From Antedon bifida (taxonomy: Eukaryota; Echinodermata; Crinoidea; Comatulida; Antedonidae), in NCBI GenBank assembly GCA_963402885.1, contig OY727099.1:8606001-8670000 (forward strand): DNA of 64,000 nucleotides. The letters run 5' to 3'. This document shows, piece after piece, positions 12,087 to 21,976 of this stretch (its first letter is position 1; every line of letters begins with the position of its first letter). Under the pieces are notes generated by a model. That model saw only the letters and a list, made by a program, of their open reading frames with translations, ran no database searches and was not told the origin of the DNA. The translations under genes were made by a program, and so were the position numbers.

Positions 12087-13787
12087 GAATTTGTTGTGAA
12101 TTTTTCACAAAAAGTAGATGAAAATATAAATATGAATGCGCATTAGTCAACACTTCTATTTTTGCCAATAAATTTGACTAGTGGAAAAATAGCTTTACAT
12201 AGATTTGTTTTATCCAGAGTTGATTTTTTAAACTGTTGTTCAGTATGAACTGTTAAAATACATACTTTGGAGGAACCACATCAAAGGACTTCCAAACTTT
12301 ATTCTCTACTCACTCGACTCGACTCAAATACTTTTCAGGCGCCATCTGTTTGTGCCTTTTTTTTTCATGGTATTCATGATCAAAGTACTATTTTAACAAT
12401 ACAAACAGACAAGACTTTCTAGAAAGTACAATAGGTATTATTGAATTCTTACAAATCGGATTTGTTGGTCACTTTTTATATTGCTTGCAGATTAGATAAT
12501 AGTCCTTTAACAATATAAACTTTACAATAAGGCTAGAAATGTAAATCTACATAACTCAACTTAAGTAATTCAACTGAAATCATAGCTCAACTGTGTATCT
12601 ATGGCATTTGGATAAGTGTAAAATAATAAAGAAGTACCATTATTATCTTTCTTAAATAACTTGTTTCTTTTGTTTTTTTGTCTAATATTTTCATGTTGCA
12701 ACACAGAATGACTTTTTAACTCAACAGCTGTGACATTGCAATTGATAAATAAAAGTGTGAAAATATTATTACACTCACTAGAAACTTTACTTTAAATAAA
12801 AATAAAACATAATTTATACTGAAAATATTTATTATTAAATAATATTTCAGGTTAAATTAAAGATAAAACAAGCAATATTTATTCTGAAATGATTGTGTTT
12901 TTTATGCTGACATTTGATACTATCAATGAAAAATCGAAAATAAAAATACAAACTAATACTGGACTCGGATTTAACCTTTGACACCAATACAACTTTAGTT
13001 TAGTTTCGGTTTCATTTCATTGCCACTATTTACATTGATCTTATACATGACAACACATTTTCACAAGATGAACATATACAATAAGAATTTTACCTTTTTA
13101 GTTTTATGAATTTTTAACAAGAAATTTCTTTCAAGTTTACAGTACATTGGAGTTTTTGTACTAACAATTTATAGCATTGGTTTATGGAAAAAAGACCCGT
13201 TTTCAATATATACTTACTACAGGGTAGGCGAGCGCAAATGCTTGTTATAATTGTATCACAATAGATATTCAAAACCACAAACTCAGCATCCACCATTAAA
13301 TCTTTTTATATATTCTTCCCATAAAAATCAGCTAAAATGACTCCAGAATGAGAAACGTCTTTGGAATGTTAAACTTGTTACCCAAATTGTCAACGAGAAT
13401 TATTTCTATTTATCCATCAAGAAGTAGTTAAATGTGTTCAGGTTGTCAATTTCTACTTTTTTTAAGTGTTCTGTTTATTTTCTTATGTCAAAGTGTCTAC
13501 TTTAGGTAATATCATGAATATTATTGCACTATATTCTACATAAGAGTGAAGTATGGCCAAAAAGCCTGGAAAGTATGTAGTATTAGTAATGGCATTTATA
13601 TTGCAACCCCCTTTGTGGAACAATTACGACACCCTGCACTTTTAACTTGGCCTCTATAAATGCATTATTATCAACATTTTTTTCCCCTAAATAAATATTA
13701 AAAGAAACACATTAGTCTTGTGATCTGCAATTATTCCATTTCAAACTGATTTTCTTGTCAATATATGATCAATCTGTTTATCTTTAT
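12087..13787. other. Gene-free A+T-rich spacer
   Basis: I see no exon-like frame, RNA gene or clear repeat family here, only A+T-rich sequence with short poly-A and poly-T runs. The one 60-codon minus-strand frame (13114-13296) shows no family resemblance. Confidence 0.5.
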
Positions 13788-13882
13788 TTAAGCTCTGTCT
13801 ATTCAAACTAGTTTGACAAATAAAGTGTGCTCAAATATGGTAGTGATATGCCCAAATATGGTAGTGAAATGACATCATCAGT
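13788..13882. mobile_element. Rearranged copy of the CTCTGTCTACACTATCAAA MITE
   Basis: TTTAAGCTCTGTCT is joined directly to CAAACTAGTTTGACAAA and then ATATGGTAGTGATATGCCC, twice. A left end is thus fused to right-half sequence read in the reverse order, as expected from internal recombination of a palindromic element. Confidence 0.65.
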
Positions 13883-14208
13883 TGTTTCAAGGTGTATTGA
13901 TGTGATATATTTTTTGTTTATCCTTTTAAATAAATACTGTTGAAGTGTTGAGGGAGGCGTAGTGTCTGTTTATAATACAGTTAATGTGAATATTTGGACA
14001 TAGATTAATCACACTATTAGTAGGATATTGTATCAAAAGTTCAATGCACAATAGTATCTTATAGATAAAAGATAGTATTTGTTGCTGAATAATCAAATGA
14101 AGAAGATACTATTAACTGATATAGGATAAAGGAACAAACAAGTAAAGGGGGCGGTGAACGCTGGTTTACTTCAGTTAGGTCTCTTAAGAATTTTATATTT
14201 TTATGACA

Positions 14209-14560
14209 CAGTAGAACCCCTCCTTTGGTACACCTCTATTAAGGCCCGTTTACACTAGGACGATCAAAAAATCGCTGTATTGTCACGATATTATTGCTCT
14301 TACTAATCATGACATCATAAATAAATGATTATTCTATAGTTCTAGAATGAAAAGTTTTTGTATTTTCTTTGTTTTATGTATAAGAAATGCATATTTGTCT
14401 ATTTATCGTCAATCGTTATCGTCCTAGTGTAAATGGGCCTTTAGGGGACACTTCCCTGTGATAGGAAGAATGGACAATACATGTTTCAACACTAGGGCCA
14501 ATTTCTATTTAAGGGACACCCTTATTTTTATTTGGTTCAGATAGAGTCCCCATAAATATG
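14209..14560. mobile_element. CAGTAGAACCCC-type repeat, interrupted by a Harbinger-like MITE
   Basis: ACAGTAGAACCCCTCCTTTG and the following GGGGACACTTCCC motif at 14444 read as one element once 14242-14440 is removed. Related starts (CAGTAGAA followed by C-rich sequence) occur at 19509 and 60760. The right limit is uncertain. Confidence 0.45.
14242..14440. mobile_element. PIF/Harbinger-like MITE with TTA target-site duplication
   Basis: The terminal inverted repeats AGGCCCGTTTACACTAGGAC and (reverse complement of the right end) AGGCCCATTTACACTAGGAC differ at one base. TTA flanks both sides (14239-14241 and 14441-14443). The length is 199 bp. A 3-bp TTA duplication and GGCC-type ends fit the PIF/Harbinger superfamily. 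Confidence 0.88.
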
Positions 14561-15162
14561 GATACCTACTTCAATTCAAAAGTACTACTGTAGTAAAGTT
14601 AGGTTTCTGCAAACCTAACTTTACTTGTGTTTAATTGGCATGCAAACATTTAAACTGTATTACATTAAAGTACACATTTTTTACTTTTTCAAATGAAATA
14701 TAATCACTTTATTTTGAATCTGATATTTTGCATCTGATTATTTCACACTAATCATTTTGTTTTCAAAATATTTTTAAATAGTATACAATTTACTTATAGT
14801 AATGAATACTAATGTTACAAAATCTATGTTTCGCAGAGGAGATCTGTACAAAAGCTTTTGCATTGTGTCTACCTATTTCAGAATTAAGCATAATATAGAT
14901 GTACAGATTAGTACAAGAATAATACTTTGTCTTTGCAGAATATATATTCAATATTTGAAATAAAATATTTAACTTTGTTTAAACTTTAAATTGATCATCG
15001 ATTTAAAAATATAGTTTTGAACATTAAATTTTACATTTTACAATTAATTTGTAACAATATTGCAGTCAATCAAAAAATAACTTTCTATTTTGCAACGGAC
15101 CTCATAATTTGTTTTCTATATTGTTTTGAATATTATATACGGAACATTAAGGATCTGCTTCT

Positions 15163-16842
15163 TTATTTTTGTCTGTCCATTTCATCCTTCATAGCTGGGA
15201 TAAGACCATCCCTAAACGCAATGTCAAGAAGCTCTTGACTACTTTCAACTTTGGGATGTTGTCTTCCAGCCCAAATCAAGAAGTGTCTAAACTCAAACCA
15301 GTCAATCATGCCATCTTGGTCCATATCCATAGCTTTCAAGCCTTGTTGGCTGTCTTCGCAGCGATAGCATCCGAAGTACGGCGCCATAAAACCGATATAA
15401 AAATGGTCAAAGGTCAAACGATTATCTACCTTGCTGCCACGTCTTCCATCCCATTCATCCCATGTTTTTTTAATCTCATCTATGAGGGTGTTAATGTATG
15501 GAGAGTTCTTGTTATCCTGTGCGATGATTCCGGCCATCTCATTTGTCAACTTTCCACCAGCTTGATCAAACAACATGGCAAGTCCTACTTTACTGTTATA
15601 TTCTTCCTTTCTGCCATCTGAAGCATTTTTCAACATCTGCTCCTTCATCTTTCCTGCCATTTCAAGAGTAAATTGTGGATCTTCACCAAACACATCATTT
15701 AGTTTTATCAGTATCATATCTGCATTCGCCATGTTTGAAATTCTAACTTCTTGTTCAATTCCGAAGAATTTGGCCATGTTGAATCCACCCTGGGCTGTAG
15801 GATCTGAGAAAATGAAGCCGAACACCAAGTCAGTTGCCCTTTCACCGTAGATTGGTTGCTTAGGATTTGGCTTTTTACCAGTGACTGCTTTGGTGACGTT
15901 GATAGCTGCTTTTCTGAGATATTCACAGTTGTATTGCTTCAATACTTTTGTGTTTCCAAGTCTGATCAAGTTCAAAATGGCAGTACAAGTATCGGCATGG
16001 CCAAGTGCAGCGCCCTCTATGCATAAGCCTGCCCACATGCCTGTAGCACCTGATGCAAGAACCTCCAGGTTGGCTGCATGCATTACACCCCACTGCTCGT
16101 GCTGGTGGAACAAAAGTTGTCCATCTTTCCATCCACATCGTTCCATCTCTTTCTTAACGGCATGTGTCCAAGCTCCTAGCTGCTCTGGCATAACAGCACC
16201 AAGATCTTCAAATGCTAAACCGAGAATTCTTTCTTCCTTAGGAAGACTGGAGAGATAGTTCACAACATGTCTGACACGTTCAGGATACTTAATCATAGTT
16301 GTGGAGAAATCTCTGAAATTGACTAAAATTAATGAATCTTTGGAAAGATTAGCTCGAATCCAGTCGATTTTTTCTTTGAAATACTTGCAAACTTCATCCA
16401 TGTTCATCTTATTATAATCAATCTTGTAATACATCAGGTCAAATTCGAGGAACACGTTATTTATGCCAAACTCTTTACATTTCAACATTCCAATTGGGAT
16501 GTCAGGCTGAGGAACTTTATCAACAATCTTCTCCCACAGTTCTGAGAAGGCAAACGCATTGGATAAGTCTTCACCCTTGGCATTTAGTTCTTCCAAAAAC
16601 AGATCTCCAATTCTTGTCTGATGGTTGAAAGATTCCACGATGAAGTATTTAAACCTGCATTTCTTAATCTCTTCATAGATTGCTCGCTTGTTCTCGATAG
16701 TGTGTGCCTTTAACGAAGCTACAGTCGTCTCTCGCAAAGAGTTGTCGAGAACAAACAGCTCCATGCTCTTCAATCTCTCATGATCCTTGTTAACTGCAGT
16801 CATTTTTTTTTCGATGTTTTCATGAAATTTAGCAGAACTCAT
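15163..16842 (-). CDS. HMGL-like (DRE-TIM metallolyase) / EF-hand fusion protein, copy 1
   Basis: Single coding exon of 559 residues. Residues about 28-300 match the HMGL-like TIM barrel of HMG-CoA lyase, isopropylmalate synthase and homocitrate synthase. The metal and catalytic signature LDNSLRETT places Asp33, Arg37 and Glu38; EDLGAVMPEQ (212-221) is the strand-6 region; LLFHQHEQWG supplies His246 and His248. The usual GN of the last metal ligand appears as Gly281-His282. Residues 385-460 form a helical linker. The C-terminus has a degenerate EF-hand (about 458-485) and a canonical loop DMDQDGMIDWFE (506-517). There is no signal peptide or membrane segment, so it is probably cytosolic. The start is set by a splice acceptor (TTTTTTTCAG) ten bases upstream of the ATG. 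The stop codon overlaps AATAAA. The fold is well supported; the reaction is unknown. Confidence 0.93.
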   Translation of the reverse strand: MSSAKFHENIEKKMTAVNKDHERLKSMELFVLDNSLRETTVASLKAHTIENKRAIYEEIKKCRFKYFIVESFNHQTRIGDLFLEELNAKGEDLSNAFAFSELWEKIVDKVPQPDIPIGMLKCKEFGINNVFLEFDLMYYKIDYNKMNMDEVCKYFKEKIDWIRANLSKDSLILVNFRDFSTTMIKYPERVRHVVNYLSSLPKEERILGLAFEDLGAVMPEQLGAWTHAVKKEMERCGWKDGQLLFHQHEQWGVMHAANLEVLASGATGMWAGLCIEGAALGHADTCTAILNLIRLGNTKVLKQYNCEYLRKAAINVTKAVTGKKPNPKQPIYGERATDLVFGFIFSDPTAQGGFNMAKFFGIEQEVRISNMANADMILIKLNDVFGEDPQFTLEMAGKMKEQMLKNASDGRKEEYNSKVGLAMLFDQAGGKLTNEMAGIIAQDNKNSPYINTLIDEIKKTWDEWDGRRGSKVDNRLTFDHFYIGFMAPYFGCYRCEDSQQGLKAMDMDQDGMIDWFEFRHFLIWAGRQHPKVESSQELLDIAFRDGLIPAMKDEMDRQK

Positions 16843-16852
16843 GATTGACTAG

Positions 16853-17556
16853 CTGAAAAAAAAGAGTAGTGTTTGTTTACCTACTGACAGATCTACTTTA
16901 ATTTAAATTTTCCCTAATGACTAGAGCTTTTTGATTGTTGTGCATTGATTTGCATCCATCATTTCTATAACTAGTTTTCAACAGGTTTTATCCTGATAAT
17001 GTCATAGTTTGGTTTGACAATAATGATATCAAATATTTTGAACCATGCTAAATTGTACATCTCGGTAACCAGTGGTGTAATGGCTATGAGCGCTCACTGG
17101 CTAAACTCAGGGGCCCCGGATCTTATGGGGCCCCCCTGAGCAGTGTCTAGAGAAAAAAGCAGACATTCAAATATGTCGAAAAAGGCTAGAATCACCCGAT
17201 GCCTCCAGCGTTGGAGGGCCCCTTGGGGTTCCTAAGCCAGGGGCCTCAGGTCTCTCCATTACGCCACTGTCAGTAACATAACACAAAAAAGAATACTTTA
17301 GTTTTACTTTTTACTTGACTCTAAAAGTATGTAATAACTTCACTTCAAGAATTTCTATATTAAGAAAGAAATAAAAATTCTAAAGTGTCTAATTCTAAAT
17401 ATCGCTGCACATATTTTAAGATGCATACCTATGAAGCAATTAAAATTCATATATATATATAATGTATAAAATTAATTAATTTACTTAATCATATCAAGTT
17501 ATAGAAGGTGTAAACACTGAAATTATATTACAGATAAAATAATCTACCTTACTTAC
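16853..17556 (-). other. Putative 5' UTR intron of copy 1
   Basis: The acceptor AG is at 16854-16853 on the minus strand. A good donor (AAA|GTAAGT) lies at 17556-17551. The intron contains a hAT-type MITE at 17070-17269. The pairing of these sites is inferred from the equivalent arrangement at copies 2-4. Confidence 0.45.
17070..17269. mobile_element. hAT-type MITE with 8-bp target-site duplication
   Basis: The ends are CAGTGGTGTAATGG and CCATTACGCCACTG. It is flanked by TCGGTAAC (17062-17069) and TCAGTAAC (17270-17277), eight bases with one mismatch. The length is 200 bp, with GGGGCCCC-rich subterminal sequence. The same family is at 52498-52696. Non-autonomous. Confidence 0.9.
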
Positions 17557-17655
17557 TTTGATACTTTTGTAGACTTAAATAAGTGCAAAATGTGTAGACT
17601 TTTAGGTCCTATTGGTACTGACTCTTCACAGTGTCCTATAGGCTGCTAATAATAA
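17557..17655 (-). other. Candidate non-coding first exon of copy 1
   Basis: Ends at the donor AAA|GTAAGT on the minus strand. A TATAAAAG lies upstream at 17688-17681, at a distance that would put transcription start near 17650. Copies 2 and 3 have the same TATAAAAG 120-160 bp before their donor. Confidence 0.35.
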
Positions 17656-17774
17656 TAATGGTCATGTCCGGTATGAACTGCTTTTATAACTAAATGTTAT
17701 CTTTTAAAGGCATTGAACAGAAAGGTTTGTTTGCTAAAGCTATTGACTAGATAAAAATCAGGATGTAGGATGTA

Positions 17775-18060
17775 ATTGAACAACCGACGTCACCAGCATT
17801 CAGTTGAATGACCACCGCCACCTGGGTTTAGTTGAATGACCACCGCCACCAGGGTTTAGTTGAATGACCACCGCCACCAGGGTTTAGTTGAATGACCACC
17901 GCCACCAGGGTTTAGTTGATTGAACGCCGCCACCAGGGTTTAGTTGAATGACCACCGTCACCAACGTTAATTGAATGACCACCATCACCAGGGTTTAGTT
18001 GAATGACCATCGCCACCAACGTTTAGTTGAATGACCACTAGGTTTCTTTTGAATAACCAT
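17775..18060. repeat. 28-bp minisatellite, about ten units
   Basis: The unit is about TTGAATGACCACCGCCACCA plus GGGTTTAG, with a period of 28 (for example starts at 17804 and 17832). Units at the left edge and after 17940 are more diverged. It lies upstream of the putative copy 1 promoter on the minus strand. Confidence 0.93.
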
Positions 18061-18175
18061 TTCCTGCCTGGTTTTATTGAAAAAACTCTTCTATCATGGT
18101 TTTAAATTCTACCCATTTTTCATGAACAAAACTTTGCTTTTTTCTTTTAAGAAAAATCCACTTCACTACATTCAA

Positions 18176-18295
18176 AATTGTAAACGTTAAAATATGTGCA
18201 CTTTAGAAATATTTGCAAGTCAACCATTGACTGGCCAAATATGCCCATATATAGGCACATCACATTTTTTGTCACATAATTGTAAACGTTAAAAT
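18176..18295. repeat. 84-bp copied segment between 18-bp direct repeats
   Basis: AATTGTAAACGTTAAAAT occurs at 18176-18193 and again, perfectly, at 18278-18295. The sequence between (about 18196-18279) matches 19850-19933 at almost every base, including the junction between array-flank sequence and a MITE. It therefore looks like a short insertion templated from the locus 1.66 kb away. Confidence 0.75.
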
Positions 18296-18698
18296 TGTTT
18301 TCAACCTGCATTTGTTGTGAACACAGCAAACAAATGGAATAGAGAAAAAGAATAAAGTAAAGTGTAAGGTGATATTAAAGGTGAAAAGTTGAATCCCAGG
18401 TTAATATACTACAATTGTGTTTACTATCTATAGTTTATGTGCAGCAAATCACATTACACTGTCTGATTGACAAACAGATTGACAAACAAACAAACGTCAT
18501 CAACTGTCAACTTGCCTAATATTTAATTTGGTTCAATTCATAACTTTATTTATGACAATAACTTGTTATTGAGTGTCATAACCAGTGTAAGTAACTTTAG
18601 TATCATATATATCGTGTTTTTATAAGTAACTCTAGATAATTCATTATACTATAATATTTAATATCATTCACCAACCTATAATTGTTTACATAAAAAAA

Positions 18699-18813
18699 AA
18701 TTTGACAAAAAAAGTGTGATGTGCCCAAATATGGTAGTGATATGCCCAAATATGTTCATATATGGGAACATCACATTTTTTTTGTCACATAAAGTTTGAT
18801 CGTGTAGAGAGAG
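18699..18813. mobile_element. CTCTGTCTACACTATCAAA MITE, partial
   Basis: Begins in the TTTGACAAAAAAAGTGTGAT region and ends TTTGATCGTGTAGAGAGAGC TTTAAG. The middle carries ATATGGTAGTGATATGCCC. The extreme left terminus is missing. Confidence 0.7.
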
Positions 18814-18930
18814 CTTTAAGAAATATGTTACATTTTTTATAATATTAGAAAATTGTACCCGGAACTCATTTCATATATAAAAAATCTTGTAATAAAAATA
18901 ATGTAATGTTGTGGTTGCTTTATGGGTAAT

Positions 18931-19025
18931 GTGTAGCTGTGGTTTTGTGGTTAACATGCTTGGCTTTTAATCCCACTGTCCAGGTTTTAAATCCTGACCT
19001 AGTGCCACTCCCTAATCCTCAAATT
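18931..19025 (+). mobile_element. tRNA-derived SINE-like element
   Basis: GTAGCTGTGGTTTTGTGGTT (box A-like) is followed by GTCCAGGTTTTAAATCCTG (box B-like) and CTAGTGCCAC. The box B tail matches the unit of the 24-bp minisatellite at 761-1096. Confidence 0.55.
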
Positions 19026-19884
19026 AAACATAGTTTATAAACATGGTAAAATAGTTTATCCATCTTTAATTCACAAGTTCCGTATGAAATAAATAAAAAA
19101 AAAAGTTGTACAATTATGAGTAAATCGAACTAGTGTGTTATGAGGTACAAGTGTCTAATGCCACGCCTTTAATGTCCACCTTTTCACTTTATGTATCTAT
19201 AATAGCACTAACCCAAAACTCTGTCTCCCCTTAAACCGCACGACCGACAGTACTGTCAGGTACCAGCAGATACCATTACACCACATATTAATTTAAAGAG
19301 AAAAATATGTATCAGTGCATACAGTATGGTAATTAGTTTCAGTAATTCAAATTCATGTTCTCTGTGCATGTAAATGTTAGCATAGTGTCTATAGTTTAAT
19401 TAGATTGGATTACAGTAGCAGTGAAGTAGGGCATTCATTTTCACGGTTTGTGACCCCTTGTAGATGGCCCGGCCGGTCTGAGTAGGTTGTTTTAAAAACA
19501 GTCCATATACAGTAGAACCTCCATTTTATGTGCGGTACGGGACCGAAAGGCGTACTTAAACAAGATCGTACTGTAGCTAAAAAGGCTGCCATGTTTGCCT
19601 ACAGCATGCAGGTGGTAAACAGAGTTCTTTTGTTTGGCCATTCTTTCATAAATTCTCTCGATATTATATTTTTCCAAGTAAGGACCTCTGCCTAAATCCC
19701 AAACTTTGTCTGGTTGCCCATAATGTGCATGTGTACATATTGTGTTTTTACTAGGTTAATCAAGTATAAAATATGTATGCATACCACATATGCAATAATT
19801 ATATTATCATAATGCTTTGGTATTTTTGTATAAAGTGCATTGTAAATACGTGCACTTTAGAAATATTTGCAAGTCAACCATTGA

Positions 19885-20789
19885 CTGGCCAAATATGTCC
19901 ATATATAGGCACATCACACTTTTTGTCACATAACGTACGTTTGATAGTGTAGACCAGGGGCGGATTTAGAGGGGGGGGGGGGGGGCCGGCCCTTGTGTAA
20001 TATACATATATATATTATGCTCCCATTTACATACGATTTTATCAACGATTTTACAGGAAAAGGGGGTACAAATCAACATTAAAAATCGTTAAAATCTTCA
20101 ATTTTTTTTTAAAAGTTGAACCGAGTTTAACTTCAACGTTAAAACTGACTGACCAATCGAATAGTTCATAAATTACGTCATCATTGTTTGTGGGAAAATA
20201 CGTACGCGCTGACAATTCTTGATTTTTTACAACGCGACGATGTTTTTGTACTCTTTTAAAGTCTGATATTTCAAAATAACAAGTGTAAGTAAAACTAAAT
20301 TTTAATATAAAAACAATTTAATTTTATGTGTAAAGACTAGATTAAGATATCAGCGAAAACATGTCCTAGGCCGGCTGGGTTGAAGCATCAAAAAGCGTAG
20401 CTTTTTCAATTTTCACACGGGCCCGGCTGTGCGTGACCGGCCTTGGCTTGGCAAAACTTCACGTCTATGTGTCCCAGCAACATCAAAAGAATCAAGAAAC
20501 CATTAACGATCGCGTAAAAAATGTGTAAAAATTCATGACGGGAAAACAGGCTTTAGGCGCAAAAAAAAACCAGTTCCGTATATTAAATGTGGTCTATAAA
20601 ACCCACTATATTCAGATAATTATATGACAAGAATTGACTGGCTAAAACGCCTCAAATGCTATCTCCGGGCGTCTAGAAAAAAATTTTTCCGGGGTAGCAT
20701 GCCCCAGGACCACCCTAGACGATTATTTTTCCCATATCGGCCCCCTCTTTATCAAGATCCTAGATCCGCCCCTGTAGACAGAGCTTTAG
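19885..20789. mobile_element. Partial palindromic MITE in array unit 2, split by a second element
   Basis: The units at 25730, 30950 and 37755 read CAACCATTA(A/G)(A/G)CCGCA without interruption. Here the same spot has GACTGGCCAAATATG...TTTGATAGTGTAGAC, then the 820-bp element, then TAGACAGAGCTTTA and back to GGCCGCAGACC. The other units preserve the empty site. Confidence 0.75.
19955..20774. mobile_element. CAGGGGCGGAT-type DNA transposon remnant, nested, TAGAC duplication
   Basis: The ends are CAGGGGCGGATTTAG and CTAGATCCGCCCCTG. TAGAC is duplicated at 19950-19954 and 20775-20779. The host MITE consensus (GTGTAGACAGAGC) has a single copy, so the empty site is known. The length is 820 bp, it carries a run of 16 G near the left end, and I see no transposase. 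The same 5-bp duplication size is seen for the related element at 42518-42675. Confidence 0.85.
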
Positions 20790-21976
20790 GCCGCAGACCT
20801 TTTGAAATTATTCAGGTTGTTTTTTTTACTTTCTAAAGCATATTAGCATCAATTAAAACCATGAAGACTGCGAATGAAAAAGGCGCTACTGTACTTTCGC
20901 ACCTAAGACTTCATGGTCACTCACCATCACCACCGCAGAGCGGGTGAATATTTTTTAATTGGGTATTAAAGATCGAGAAATTTAGGTGCGAAAGTGTAGT
21001 AGCATCATACAAAATCAGCTCGTTTTCACACATTATAGTAGAGTATTATAATTAAGTTATTTTAAATTTCAATGTAAATGGGCTAGATTTAAAGTTGAAT
21101 TGAATAGAAAGGAAAGAAAATGGTATAATATGTTCAGTTTTTATATATATTTTTTCATATATTGTGTAATACGGGAACCCAAGTGAAATTTTCCAAATAA
21201 TACTAAATTTAATATTCTTTAGATTTTATATTGTGACTATACTAAAAATAAACAGTTAAAGGTAAAGTTAGCATAATTGCAATTTCTGTTAGGTTAACAT
21301 AAAATATAGGATGACAAAAATCAGTCAAAAATTAATTGCTATCATTGGCGGATTCAGGATTTCAAAATAATACACATCTTAAAAGATCAACCATAAAACA
21401 TAAACTGAATAATAATGAATATATCCTAATAATTTTGACCATTTAAATACAAGCGCCTATATCCTGCCACGTTTCGATTAAACATTAATGTTTTTTGATT
21501 GTGCATTTAATAATAATATGAAGATTAACAAATAACTAAACTGAAAAGGTGCTAAAAAATTTACTACATCGCTATACTAATTATAAATGAATTTAATCAC
21601 TACAAATGCAAACAACATTTAATTGTGCTTTAGACAAAAATAAACCACATCACCAAAAGCACTATAAATGAATTTAACTTTAATACCTCTATTAATTATT
21701 TAGTTACTACAAATGCAAACAAAATCATTGTGCAAAACCACTTAAGAACTATAAATGAATTTAACTTATTCCTCTATTACCGTAACTATTTAGTTACTAC
21801 AGATGCAAAGAAATCAAACTGTTGGTTAGGAACTTCTATTAGAAAACCATTTATAATCAATCACTAAATAAATGTTATTCCATCAAAATTAAACATTAGG
21901 TTAAAGTATATCATCAGAAGTTGTGGAAAAGGGAACTCAAAATAAGCTTAATCCCCATTAGTAGTCATGTTTTCCC
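20790..21976. other. Intergenic 3' flank of copy 2
   Basis: Shared flank sequence of the array with no gene. Relative to units 3 and 4 (26466-26660, 31630-31830), about 190 bp is missing here between TTTCGAT and TAAACATTAATG near 21478. Confidence 0.7.

Noticed and set aside
15881-16258. Plus-strand frame of 125 codons antisense to copy 1, repeated at 22698-23075, 27808-28209 and 33040-33441
   Set aside because: It is conserved only because the coding strand beneath it is conserved; it is a shadow frame of the real genes.
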